Of a DNA stretch of 60,000 nt, positions 1 to 11,900 are shown in pieces. The notes under the pieces are model-generated. The model was not told the DNA's origin. It made no database searches and saw only the letters and a program-made list of their open reading frames with translations. The stretch is from Antedon mediterranea (lineage: Eukaryota; Echinodermata; Crinoidea; Comatulida; Antedonidae). Position 1 is the stretch's first letter. The number at the start of each line of letters is the position of its first letter. A program made the translations under genes and the position numbers. The DNA lies in assembly GCF_964355755.1 (NCBI RefSeq), contig NC_092676.1, forward strand, positions 7,176,288 through 7,236,287, written 5' to 3'.

Positions 1-298
1 AGACCCACGTACGAAAAGGGAGACCCCACTATACGAAAAGGGAGACCCCACTATACGAAAAGGGAGACCCCACTATACGAAAAGGGAGACCCTAATATAC
101 GAAAAGGGAGACCTAAATATACGAAAAGGGAGACCCAATTATACGAAAGGGAGACCCAAATATACGAAAAGGGAGACCCACTATAAGAAAAGGGAGACCC
201 ACTATAAGAAAAGGGAGACCCCACTATACGAAAAGAGAGACCACACTATACGAAAAGGGAGACCCTAATATACGAAAAGGGAGACCCAAATATAGGTC
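1..298. repeat. 22-bp minisatellite
   Basis: About 13 tandem copies of a 22-23 bp unit of the form acgaaaagggagaccccact(at) run from the left edge. Later copies vary at the ccact/cctaat positions. At about 295-345 the motif continues in inverted orientation (ggtctcccttttcgta), so the array ends in a small palindromic junction. It is cut by the window edge and has no coding potential that I can support. Confidence 0.9.
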
Positions 299-423
299 TC
301 CCTTTTCGTATTGGGTCTCGTGTCAGGTCTCTGATCTCGGGTCTCTAGTTTCGAAACACCCGTTAAAAACAGATGATTTCATTTTTACAGAAACCGGTCC
401 TATATATTTGTCTACTTTTGGAT

Positions 424-575
424 GGGGGGGGGGGGGGGGTAGTTGACCGGGGGGTAGTTACCCGGGGGGTAGTTATCCTAAGGGGGTAGTTGTCCTAAGG
501 GGGTAGTTGTCCTAAGGGGGTAGTTGTCCGGGTGGTAAACATCCGGGGGGTAACTGTCTAGGGGGTAGGTGTCCT
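424..575. repeat. G-rich 17-bp minisatellite
   Basis: A run of 16 or more G is followed by about eight copies of a unit like gggggtagttgtcctaa. G runs of five or six at regular spacing could form G-quadruplexes on the plus strand; that is inferred from the pattern only. Confidence 0.85.
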
Positions 576-675
576 AGAACCTTTGTGACTACATCACTGG
601 ACAGGATGGTAAACACCTTTATCAGTATAAATATGAATTGCTTGTTTTTATATTTTATTTTCTGTAATACTTTAA

Positions 676-1226
676 AGATGTATTGTCCCTTTGACTAATC
701 CCAAAAAATTAAAAAATTCAAGATTTCGAAAAAAGGTGGGTCATTTTGAAGTATCATAATAGTTACAGTATTAACTATCACCAAAAATTTTTCGAAAAAA
801 AAATCATTTAACTAAAATACAGACGTTTTTTTGTTTAAAAAATAACTTTGACTTCCAGTCAAAGTTTTCCATCAAAACATATCCCATAATGAAACGTGCT
901 TGTTTCGCTACTCTGTATGCATATTTCATAAAACTTCTTTACGATCTGTGTGAAAATACCTTCTCAACTGTGACGAGTTGTAAATAATCCTAATTAGCAT
1001 ATGCAATATGCGTACTCGTGGTTTGAAATCTTTGTTTACTTTCGCTCGCGACAATTTTCCAGACGAAATGTTATCAAACTAATTTACCTGTTATTTACGT
1101 AAACTTGTTGTTTTGGCTCGAATTTTCGACTTAAAGTGAATAACTTTAATATTACTTTGATATGGCCAATTTAAATTTAGAATATTTTGACCATCATTTT
1201 TTTGTGTTTCAAGGGACAATACATCT
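676..1226. mobile_element. TTAA-flanked MITE (copy 1)
   Basis: The terminal inverted repeats read agatgtattgtccc at the left and gggacaatacatct at the right. Each is flanked by a TTAA tetranucleotide (672-675 and 1227-1230). No ORF lies inside. TTAA target sites are typical of piggyBac-like transposases, so this is likely a non-autonomous piggyBac-type element. Related copies are at 5527-5866, 43135-43306 and partly at 44941. Confidence 0.8.
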
Positions 1227-1246
1227 TTAAAAGTAAAAAAAAATTG

Positions 1247-1290
1247 TAATACTACAAACTTACGCGTTTAAGTTTTTACAAACACCAACA
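1247..1290 (-). repeat. Partial duplicate of TMEM242-like exon 3 end
   Basis: The plus-strand segment beginning actacaaacttac and ending acaaacaccaa.aatcat closely repeats 1342-1393, which is the 3' end of the TMEM242-like exon 3 and its donor. The copy has base changes and a changed donor context, so it looks like a local duplication and not a working exon. Confidence 0.55.
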
Positions 1291-1354
1291 ATCATACTAA
1301 TGAACGGCAAAAGTAATCACTTTTATTGGTAGAAATATTATACTACAAACTTAC

Positions 1355-1498
1355 ACTTTTAACACCAAGTATTTTACAAACACCAAAAATCATAAAGCCG
1401 AAGCCTGAGCATGCGAACAAGCTCCCCCAACCAAGTGCACGTAGACCAAGCGAACTAGGACTTTCTAGCACCTCTCCAGATTCCCCTTTCAAACGACT
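1355..1498 (-). CDS. TMEM242: TMEM242-like exon 3 (TM2)
   Basis: The acceptor ATTCTAG precedes 1498 and a strong GTAAGT donor begins at 1354. The exon is exactly 48 codons, phase 0 at both ends. It carries the family signature [10 protein letters not shown] and the second membrane segment, ending KILGVKS. Confidence 0.82.
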
Positions 1499-2207
1499 CT
1501 AGAATATCATTAAAAAAGATCAATCAATAGTTGCGAATTATAAAACAATCATAATAATAAATTACACGGTTATAGTTAATAATATTAATGTACAATTAAT
1601 GTATATAGCGCAAAATGCGGGGCGCTGAACAATCAACACTAAAAATGTAAAACGTTATGATATGTTATAGTTAGTAAAAACACTGTATATTTTAAAATAC
1701 TTTGAACATTGCTGGGTCCATCTTGCGAGCTCTTGCTGCAGTTAATCCAAATCCAAACACAACAGCTGCACCAGCCACACTACTCATAAACATCACATCT
1801 ATAAAATAAATTGTGTCTCAGAAATTAATATCAATTATTATTACTACATAAAGTATTATTAATTAAGAAGTACTAGTAACTAATGCACTTTATTTTAGAA
1901 ATACTTCTGCACTTTATGGTACAGAGTTAGGCCTAGAAGTAGTAGAGCATATTGGCATCGATAAATCCGTGTGATAGCCGACCTCGGACTAAAGTAGTAG
2001 ACTGAAAGGCCTGGCCTAGCTTTTAAAACGTTGCCATATATGCCTAATTATTCAGGTTCAGCGTTAAAAATAAACTTGTAGTTTACAAAATATACAATAT
2101 AAGGCAATGAAATTACTTTTAAATACATCGAATTTCTCATTTTGTTGGGTGGTGTGATTTAATGTTGAAACTGAAGTTTTGTTTTTGTTGTTCATGGGAG
2201 CTGACAT
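1355..2207 (-). CDS. TMEM242: TMEM242-like membrane protein (3' end off window)
   Basis: I assembled three exons on the minus strand: 2207-2117, 1798-1701 and 1498-1355. They join in frame and give 111 residues. The start is [10 protein letters not shown], followed by a hydrophobic segment ([15 protein letters not shown]) and then a second segment led by [17 protein letters not shown]. The order and spacing match vertebrate TMEM242: two transmembrane helices, a charged RARK stretch after the first, and the RALGWGSL signature. TMEM242 is an inner mitochondrial membrane protein reported to help assemble ATP synthase and complex I. The last exon, encoding the charged C-terminus, is not found and must lie left of the window. 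The gene is head to head with the ZDHHC gene, an arrangement I recall from the human TMEM242-ZDHHC14 locus. Confidence 0.8.
1701..1798 (-). CDS. TMEM242: TMEM242-like exon 2 (TM1)
   Basis: The acceptor TTTTATAG precedes position 1798 and the donor AAA|GTATTT is at 1700. The phase joins exon 1 with a split AAT codon. It encodes 33 residues including a glycine/alanine-rich membrane helix followed by [11 protein letters not shown]. Confidence 0.8.
2117..2207 (-). CDS. TMEM242: TMEM242-like exon 1
   Basis: The ATG is at 2207-2205. Thirty codons plus one base follow, ending at donor A|GTAATT (2116). The encoded tail (NEKFDVFK) lines up without gaps with the segment before TM1 in vertebrate TMEM242. 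The donor is weaker than average, so this boundary is slightly uncertain. Confidence 0.7.
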
Positions 2208-2627
2208 CTTGATAACCTTTGTACTTTATTTTAACTGTTTTTATTACAAAATGTAATACATCAAAATGTTATATAAAAATTATACATTGAATAAATATAT
2301 ATTTATATACTTTTAAAAATAAATATATATGCACGTTAATTGTAAATTTTCTGCTTAATATTGCAATAAAATAAAAACATATGATAGTATTGTAACAGTA
2401 TATAATTACTGCGCATGTTCAATATAATCTTAATATTTCTGACTTTTTGTCACCGAATACCGTACAACATTTAGAGCGATAATTTCAGCCTCTAAATGTC
2501 AGAATTTCTATTTCACAAATTTCAGTTTGTATATTTATCTTCTTGATAATAGGTTTATAAGATATTTAACGTTTATGAGAGTTTTTTATTTGACTGTTTT
2601 GTTGTTTCTAATACTCTAACTCTACCG
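2208..2627. promoter_or_regulatory. Probable bidirectional promoter
   Basis: Only 420 bp separate the start codons of the divergent TMEM242-like and ZDHHC-like genes, so the two 5'UTRs and core promoters must share this stretch unless upstream non-coding exons exist. It is AT-rich with several ATATATTTATA-like tracts (about 2297-2330) and no CpG-rich core. The role is inferred from geometry only. Confidence 0.55.
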
Positions 2628-2926
2628 ATGAATGTAGGGCAGGAAAGTGGTGCGGGCAACGGTTCGACGACGCACCCATCACAGCAGCAGATCGCGGTAG
2701 AAAAGACCGCAGAGGCCCTAGCCTGTCAACTACCCACTACACAGGTTTCTGACCCTAAAAGTACAAATTACATTTCGTTGGAAATGCCTAAGCGTAAGTG
2801 GGAAGTGTTTCCTGGACGAAACCATTTTTATTGTGATGGCCGGATTATGATGGCACGTCAAAAAGGAATTTTTTATTTAACGCTTGGTCTTATTGTTGTT
2901 ACGTCTGGACTTTTCTTTGCGTTTGA
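2628..2926 (+). CDS. ZDHHC14: ZDHHC exon 1 (N-term, TM1)
   Basis: The ATG is at 2628 and donor GA|GTAAGT at 2927. Residues 1-55 are polar and unconserved; then come the conserved KWEVFPGRN block and TM1. The split codon with exon 2 gives Asp (FAFD), as in vertebrates. Confidence 0.9.
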
Positions 2927-5900
2927 GTAAGTTTTCAACAATTTATTGCCATAAAAGTATAATAATATTAATATTTATGTAGGCCTAAAGTAAATTATTA
3001 TCTAGGCCTATATAATTTATTATCATTGTGTTCTGTTCTTTTTACAGTTGTGTTTACCTCTGGAAAACGGTTTCCGAAGCCATTCCAGTCATTGGTGTTC
3101 TGTTGTTTCTATTTGTTATCTCCACACTGCTTCGGACTAGCTTTAGTGATCCTGGGGTTATACCGAGGGCAAGCGCCGAAGAAGAAGCAGCAACCGAGAG
3201 GCAAATAGGTACAATTTTATACTTTACTTAAACTATGTTATTGTTTTTTTTTTCTTTTTATCAATTTCTTTATATTCTAAGAATGCTTTTTGTACATTTT
3301 GTAAAATAACTTTTTTTTCCGAGAGGCCCGTCACATTAAACACATTATTGGAAAACTACTCAAAACAAAATGCCTCCATTTCCTATGGCTTACCCTTTTA
3401 ACTCTACAGTACCATTTTGATCATGTACTGTGTACAGTAAAATTTTTAAAAGAATTTCGAGAATTTGTAAGTCAGTGTATTATTTAGTATACTTTTAATT
3501 TCGCTTTACATTTTACAATGAAAAGTATAGAAGTTATTCTTGTGAGACAAACCTCTAATTAAGCCTGTCCTGACATTTTGTTAACACAAAGACATACTAA
3601 ACTCATTAACGATTTCCTTTATATAATGAAACCTTTAATTATCGTCTTTGCTGACTCATGTTAAATTCCAATACGGTTTCTTGGTGTGTACCTGTTAATT
3701 GATAGTATTAACTCATTAGGATCCAGTAAGCTTTAGTTTCATTAATATTGTATTACACAACATATCAGATTATTATTTTTAACAATGTTAGAAATTCTTT
3801 CCTGGTACAGTTTACCGAAAGTTTATGCGGACTGTTGATTAATCAGGTTATCAAATTGTATTTAAACTAAATGAATTACTATAACCAGTTTATGTAATCA
3901 GTTTTGATAGTGTAATCTTTCAATTACATCCTGTGATTGCATGATGATTAAACTTATTAAAACTGATCAGCATACTGTTTTACTTGACAAGCCTATTACT
4001 GTATAGAATAATTGAATTGAGTTTAATCACAATGGACGAACAAAAACTGACATGAAATACACTTTATCTTTTGTTAAACTGTAAAAGTACGAAAAGGTGG
4101 AGTACAGTAGTACAAATCGACTCAATTCACATAAAAAAAACTTATACTGTACAGTTATGCAAATAGATGTAACAGTACACTTAATTTTGTTTTATAAATT
4201 ATTACTGTAATTGTTATCATCGTAAGCATAAGAAAATAATAAGAAATATTATTGTAAATAATACTCGATTCATAATTTATGCATTAATTGGATGAAAATG
4301 ACTCATAAATTGTGTTGTTGCCATTACAGTATGAACTATGATGTCTCTTATCCCCTTTTTGGGAGTCACCTTTTCTATGAAAGCTCAAACTTACTTCTGT
4401 CATGGAGGAAATATTATAGATTTATTTATTATACTATATTTCCTCCATGTTTATTGACAGTGCACTAAATATGCAATTATTACATTTAAAATATTAATTT
4501 ACTGTAACAGTAATTACAATTTTTTTTTTCACAGAGGCACAGACGCAACAAACCGGAACGTATCGTCCGCCTTCTCGATTTAAAGAAGTTGTAATAAACG
4601 GTCAAAACATTAAGCTAAAATACTGTTTCACTTGTAAAATATTCAGACCGCCGCGGTCATCACATTGCAGTTTATGTGACAATTGTGTAGGTATGTAAAG
4701 TACGATTTGGTTTACTTTTTAAATCTAACAGTTAACAATCTTTAGTTTAGACTTAGATTAATTAATGGGAATATCTCTAAAAGATGTGGAATTACTGTAT
4801 TGGAAAAAATAGAATTAGCCTGTCAGTGTCAACGGTTTGTAATGGTATTAACATACAGTAGGTGTGTTTATTAAATCTAAATAAATAGGATAAATACTAA
4901 TTTTATAATATAATCATTAAATAATAATATATAATATAATTATAAAAAACCAAATAAATGTTATTGTTTCAATGCGAATTTAATATAGGTTAGGCATGCT
5001 GTACCTTATGATTCAAATAACAACCATTTCACTCAGTGATTTCAGCACATCCTGGTTTACTATGATTAATTAACAATTTATTTAATAATCAGTATACTGT
5101 ACCCTGTACAGTTTATATGCATCATGCATAAATATTTATTGATTTAGAAAGAAATAATTGATTACAATCTCCAAAGATAATCTTTTAGTTTTTACACTAT
5201 GGTTACTTAGTTTAAAAACTGAATGATAGTACAGCACTGTACTACAGAACCCTTCCTTTAGGCCACCCCTATTCAGAGGACTCAGTGAGGGGAACATTCC
5301 TATTAAATGAGGGCAAATATATGTTTTAACACTAGGCAACCTCTATTCAGAGGACACCACTATTACTGTAAGTGAATACTTTGTTGAGTCCCTTAATAGA
5401 GGCTATACTGTACAGTATTATTCTCACTACAATTTAAAATTTACTTTGAATATTTAGGAAATTTAGTAGAAATAAATTGATGCAGTGCAATTTTTTTTTT
5501 CAAGCGGATAATACTGTATATCTTAAAGATGTATTTTGTCCCCCTGAAAAATAGTTTTTAAATGTTTGTTGTTGAATGCCATTTTTATGTCACATAATAG
5601 TTATTCACATTGAACAAAAATTTGATCGGAAAAAAAAATGTATTTAAACCTGAAACAAAACTGTAATTTAAAGCAAAAAATTGTTGGCAGCCAATAGGTT
5701 TTTGGTTAAATTTTACTATTTATTTTGTCATTTTATATGAGAAAACATTCGTTTCCTTTTTATTACAGAAGGGATTGATTTTATTAAAACTACAAAATAT
5801 TAAACCTATTGAAAGTCTGAATTTATTAAATTTTTATTTTTCATGTTTTTGGGGGACAATACATCTTTAAAGCTTATCAACAAAATGTATACAATATCAT

Positions 5901-8900
5901 TTATAATACTGATCTGTCAGGATATGTATTTTGAACGCACAGATAGTCTAATTTGATATTCAGACTTGATCATTATTCGCTTTTTTTAACCTGCGGCAGC
6001 GTTGATCATGAACTTCTTAAGTGCAATTTAATTTGTGTCAAGCTACAGTAAACATGAAGAAGCATTGCATAATTAATCCGTAATGATGAATGATGAATTA
6101 ATTCATCAAGTATTCAACATGGGATATATACATATACGCTACCTCACTTTACTGTAATGGGTTTTTCAAGTATACAATATTACTGTAGTGTTGTATGGCC
6201 GAGTATAGTCCCAAGGGGTAATAATGGTAGTCTAAAAGCCAATTTACACAGGCAAGCGGTAACGGTAAGCAAAAAACCCTGTAGCTTTTGTCCCACGTAG
6301 AATCTGTATCTATCCTCAGCGGAAAACCCTGTAGCTTGTCCCATGTAGAATCTGTATCTATCGTCAACGGAAAACCCTGTAGCTTGTCCCACATAGAATC
6401 TGTATCTATCCTCAGCGGAAAACCCTGTAGCTTGTTCCACATAGAATCTGTATCTATCCTCAGCGGAAAACCTTGTAGCTTGTCCCACATAGAATCTGTA
6501 TCTATCCTCAGCGGAAAACCTTGTAGCTTGTCCCATGTAGAATCTATCTATCCTTTGCGGAAAACCCTATAGCTTGTCCCACATAGAATCTATATTTTTT
6601 GTTCATTATCATATAATTATATATATTTCCTACCTAATACCTTAATTTTAAATATGTTGCCTGGACCCCACATTTTAAAGCTTAAGCTTCCAGTGGGGTA
6701 CCCTTTTTCTCATTTATTATCTATTATTTCTAGAAAATGTAACTGTATTTTGTTTTTATTTGAGAAATAAAATTTATTGATTGATTGATTGTTTGATAGA
6801 TTGATATCTATCCTCAGCGGAAAACCCTGTAGCTTGTCCCACGTAGAATCTGTATCTATTGTCAGCGGAAAAACACTGTAGCTTGTCCCACATAGAATCT
6901 GTATTTATCCTCAGCGGAAAATCCTGTAGCTTGTCCCACATAGAATCTGTATCTATTCTCAGCGGAAAACTCTGTAGCTTGTCCCACATAACATTTGTAT
7001 CCTGAGTGGAAAACCACCCGTCCCCTCCGCATTGTGTGTAAATGGTCATAATTAATTATTATAAAATTCTATTACTGTTAGTGTTACTGCTCGTCTGTGT
7101 GAATTGGCCTTTTATTTACAGTATAGATAAATGTTGAAATTTGGGATTTTATTTAAGCATGTGCTTTACTCTATACTCAGTAAGGCAGTATTCACTAGTC
7201 GTGTGAGTCAATAAAGCACATTTATAATATCTCAACCCAATAATAAGACTTGCTTACACAGTATAAAGCCATTAAATTGGAACATTTTTGGGACTCAAAA
7301 AATTGTATCCTTAAATAAGGGTGTTCCCTGGATATGAGTACGTGCCATAGTGTTAACAACATACTGTATAGACAACAACCCTCATTTATTTCATTGGAAC
7401 GTATTCTCTTTATTATAGTGCAGTGTCTCTTGAATAGCAGTTTCCTCATAACATAAAAGAGGGTTCCTATGTACTGTACTGTAGTATAAATATTTGAAAA
7501 TGTGCTTTTCAAATTGTAACCAATTACAATATTATTATTATTTATTATTATTACCAAAGTATTGTATTTACATCCTCAGACAATTTTAAAAGTACTCTCT
7601 TTCACTCTTCTTTTTTTCATTCAACAGAAAATTTTGACCATCACTGTCCGTGGGTCGGCAACTGTGTTGGCAAGAGAAATTATCGCTTCTTTTATCTATT
7701 CATAGTATCTACTACAATTTTAAGTATTTTCGTTTTCGCTTGTAATGTCACGCATCTGGTTCTCAGTAAGTACAGTGTTTTTAAGTTATTTTTTAATTTA
7801 AATGAGAAAAATCAGTTTTTGACTGCACATGCATACTACTGTGTATTGATACTGTAGTAAATGTCCAAGTACCATTATATGCTTTTTATTAATAATAATA
7901 GTTTCTGTGAAAAAGGGTGTAAGAGATTGTAAGGGCCTCGTCATGTCCATGCGCTCATCACATTTTTTGATAGTGTAAACAAAGCTTTAGATTTTGATCA
8001 CAAGTATTATAAACTAAGCCTGGCTTTGGTACTTGAACATGCCATGAGCATTCTAAGAGCTACTAGTGACTCTTAACCATATTCAGTGCTGTATAATAAC
8101 TATAAATAAATAATTTGACCGATTTTCTCTACAGTTATTGTTCAAAAATATGGATGGAAAATTAAGATAGGAATGGGGGAAGATTGAGGTACACAGGGAA
8201 GGGTGGAAAGGAAGGTAGGGGGAAATTGTCATATTTTTTACTTTGATATCACTTGTTTATTATATTTTTTTTTTCATTTCAGGGTCTCAGGAAGAAGGCA
8301 GTTTTTTAGAAGCTATTAAGTACACACCAGCAAGATATCCTTTATTAATATCAATAAAAATATGAACAAAATATAGCATATTATTATAAAACACTGTGTC
8401 ACAATGTCAAAAGTTCCACTCAAGAAAGTCAAATATCATTATCATAGTGTCAGGTATCATGTTTGTATTCTGTAAAAATCTACAAAACAAAAACAGCTCT
8501 TGTTAAATGTCTTGACCTCTGTCTGAATTTTAAGGCCTGTTAAAACAAAGTGTTGTTTAGCATACAGTATTGATAATACAATGTCATGCTATGAATATAG
8601 CTAAACAAAAGTTTAGGGAATCTTTTTCTGTTTTCAGTTTTGTTGTGTCAAATATGATATTGATACATACATTAATGCAAGCCTACTATACAAATTTTAT
8701 TTTGTAACATAATTGTAATCTTTTTTTTTGTTTTTTGTTCACCTTTCAATTTTATTTTTTACTGTCTAATTTTCATTTATCTTTTTATTTCTTATATAAT
8801 TTTATTTGAGTTATTTTCTTTGCCTTATCAAAACCTTTGTTTTTATTTTGTTTAACTTCCTTTGTTTTTATTTTGTTTAACTTCCTTTGTTTGCTTGATT

Positions 8901-11900
8901 TGGTGAACTAAATATTTTGGTAGATTTTTCTAAAAATTTTTGTGAATTCCTTGACTCTATGATCACCGTTATCCAGTCAATAATTTGTTTTATATCTGTG
9001 TGGTCGGTGTTAGGATTAGCCGGCTTCCACACTTTTCTTGTTTCCTCCAATCAAACAACAAATGAAGATGTGAGTGCGCTTCCTTCCCCCCCTCTAAGCA
9101 TGTCGTTTGTTGCTAAGCAACAGTTGCATTTGTTTTCTGTATTGTGTACAGTGGTGATTAGTAATACCTCATCATCATTATTAACACTTATTAATATAAT
9201 TTGGATTCTATGCATGATAGTAGTAAATTGGAAACCATAAGCTCAGAAAATTCCCATCGAATCAAGTCGATGTTGCCACACAAACAATCCACTGGAGGAA
9301 TCTAGGAAATAATGCATAATAATCTCTCCTTTGGTATCTATTCAGGGGGAACCACTATTGATTATATTAGAGACATTTTCCCCATTAAATTAGTAAGGGG
9401 CAATGTTTCAGCAATACATACACCCTATTAAAAGGGACACTTTCCCCATATGGAATAAGGGGCAATGTTTCAGCAATACAGACATCCCTATGGGGACACT
9501 TTCCCCATATGGAATAAGGGGCAATATATCAGCAATACAGACATCCCTATTAAGGGACACTTTCCCCATATGGAATAAGGGGCAATGTTTCAGCAATACA
9601 GACACACCTCTATTAAAGGGACACTTTCTCCATATGAAACAAGGGGAAGTGTTTCAGCAATACAGACACCCCTATTAAACGATCACTTTCCCCATATGCA
9701 ACAAGGGGCAATGTTTCAGCAATACAGACACACCTATTAAAGGTACACTTTTCATATATGAAACAAGGGGAAATGTTTAGCAATACAGACATCCCTATTA
9801 AAGGTAATCTTTTCTTATATGAAACAAGGGACAATGTTTCAGCAATACAGACACACCTATTAAAGGGAAACTTTCTCCATATGAAACAAGGGGAAGTGTT
9901 TCAGCAATACAGACATCCCTATTAAAGGATCACTTTCCCCATATGAAACAAGGGACAATGTTTCAACAATACAGACACACCTATTAAAGGGACACTTTCC
10001 CCATATGAAACAAGGGGCAATGTTTCAGCAATAGACACACCTATTAAAGGTACACTTTTCTTCAGTATATGAAACAAGGGGCAATGTTTAGCAATACAAA
10101 CATACCTATTAAAGGTACACTTTTCTTATATGAAACAAGGGGCAATGTTTAGCAATACAGACATACCTATTAAAGGTACACTTTTCTTATATGAAACAAG
10201 GGGCAATGTTTAGCAATACAGACACACCTATTAAAGGGACACTTTTGTAGGTCCAAAAAGTATTCCCTTTGAGGTTCTATGTACACCGAGTGCTTTTAAT
10301 ATCCTGGCCAATTCCTAATCAGGGGACACAACTAATCATTATTAAATGAAACTGTGTTGGTTCGTAAGTTGTCCCCTTAATTGTGGTGTTCTTTTGTAGT
10401 TTCATATGATAAAAATTTATGTTGAACGAACCCTCGAAATAAGGACATATGTTTATTATATGTTTTGTTTCACTACTATTTGATATTGTATATTTTAAGG
10501 GCAATTCTGTTATTACATAGCAACACGGCCATTGTACACTATTCATTACAAATGTGTTTACACAAACTGCTTCTACTAAGTCACGATTCATCTAGGTTGT
10601 TTATATAGACATTCCTACTGTTTGTTTAAGGTCTTGTCATGGTAACTAATCTAATGTTGTCAATGTCAGTTCACATTATCTACAATTATCATAGGTCATG
10701 GGGTTATAATCAACGACCAAGTGTGAACAGGGTCTTAACAGTGCAAATCACATTCAAGATTTTTAAATGATTGCATATTATTCAAGATTTAAAAAATTCA
10801 TATTATGTTATTTAATTATTTTAGTTATTAAATGCTTTGCTTTTTTTCTTTGTGTATAATTCATACCAAAATCTGTTTCATTTCAAATCCATTCTAAATG
10901 TTGACAATACCTTTTATTATCATTATTTTTATTTGACCTTAAATTACTTTGTTGTTTGATAATGTTCTTTTTACCAGTACGAACATGGTAATATTTATAA
11001 TGTTGAAAAATTCAGCTATAATACAATTTTACTTTAAAATAAAGGCATGGCTATTTGTTCTACAGTAAGGTCCTGTTTCTGCCGCATAAACTAATCGGTT
11101 AAAAACCATGTGAATAAGTTAACCCCAATATCTTGGCAGCAGAAACCAGACAAATTTTCAGTAACTAGTTAAATGGCAGCCTGAAAATAACGGTTAAACA
11201 TTGATTCGGTTTTAGAACGCCATATAACTGGTTATTGCTGAGCAACTTTTAGCTGCAATGCAAAATAATGATTATTTGATTGGCAACCATTGACGTTGAG
11301 TCAACTACAATATAGTAACGTTTGAATTGACCGCCACAGCCCATTGCATTTTGGGTAAATGCTAACGATTTAATCAATGACCACCTATTGATTTAAACGT
11401 TTATTTAGGAGCAAAAATTGAGCAGAAATGCAGTCGATATAAACATTATATTTTAAATCTATTTTGAAATAAACGGTTTATTCAACACTATATGTAGTAG
11501 AAACCTATTTACATGACTGCCTTTAGAATAGTCAGTGAAGAAAATTCAATAAATATTTATCGATGTGAATTATCATGTTCTCTAAGGAAAGCTTTCACTG
11601 GCATGTATTTTATAGTGATGATATACTCGCAAATCATTTGATTTGTGTAATCTATAGGTAAGGCTGCCTTGGGAATAGCATGCATGCATTTTATAGCATT
11701 GACATTTCCACATCGTACTGTAATCGTGTAACCTATATGTAAGGCTGCCTTGGTCGCCAGTGTAAATTAATATACTATGTTCAGAAATCATTAAGATCTT
11801 GTAACAGATATGTAAGGCTACCTTGATAATCACTGAGCATGTAATTTATAGTATATATTGTATTCACGAAAATCATGTAACCTTTTTGAATTCCTTTAGC

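Larger units (their letters stand above)
4691..7627 (+). other. ZDHHC intron 3: repeats, no exon seen
   Basis: This 2.9-kb intron holds a TTAA-flanked MITE (5527-5866) and a 48-bp minisatellite in two blocks split by a LINE-like 3' tail (6276-7030). I see no conserved coding exon in it on either strand. Confidence 0.7.

Noticed and set aside
1-298. CRISPR-like regular repeats
   Set aside because: The unit is fully tandem with no unique spacers, and the genome is clearly animal.
6149-7049. Open frames of 90-118 codons on both strands
   Set aside because: They are created by the 48-bp minisatellite, whose length is divisible by three; no protein-like composition.
8317-8334. GT donor inside exon 5 (AA|GTACAC at about 8321)
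   Set aside because: Using it would remove residues that match ZDHHC14 and leave a phase with no matching acceptor before exon 6a; the AT-AC site fits all constraints.
8917-8966. In-frame extension upstream of exon 6a (from TAG at about 8923)
   Set aside because: An AG acceptor there would insert poorly conserved residues and need a donor phase that exon 5 lacks; the sequence instead carries the U12 branch site.
9403-9834. Repetitive open frames in the 61-bp array
   Set aside because: They follow the tandem repeat and have no start context or homology.
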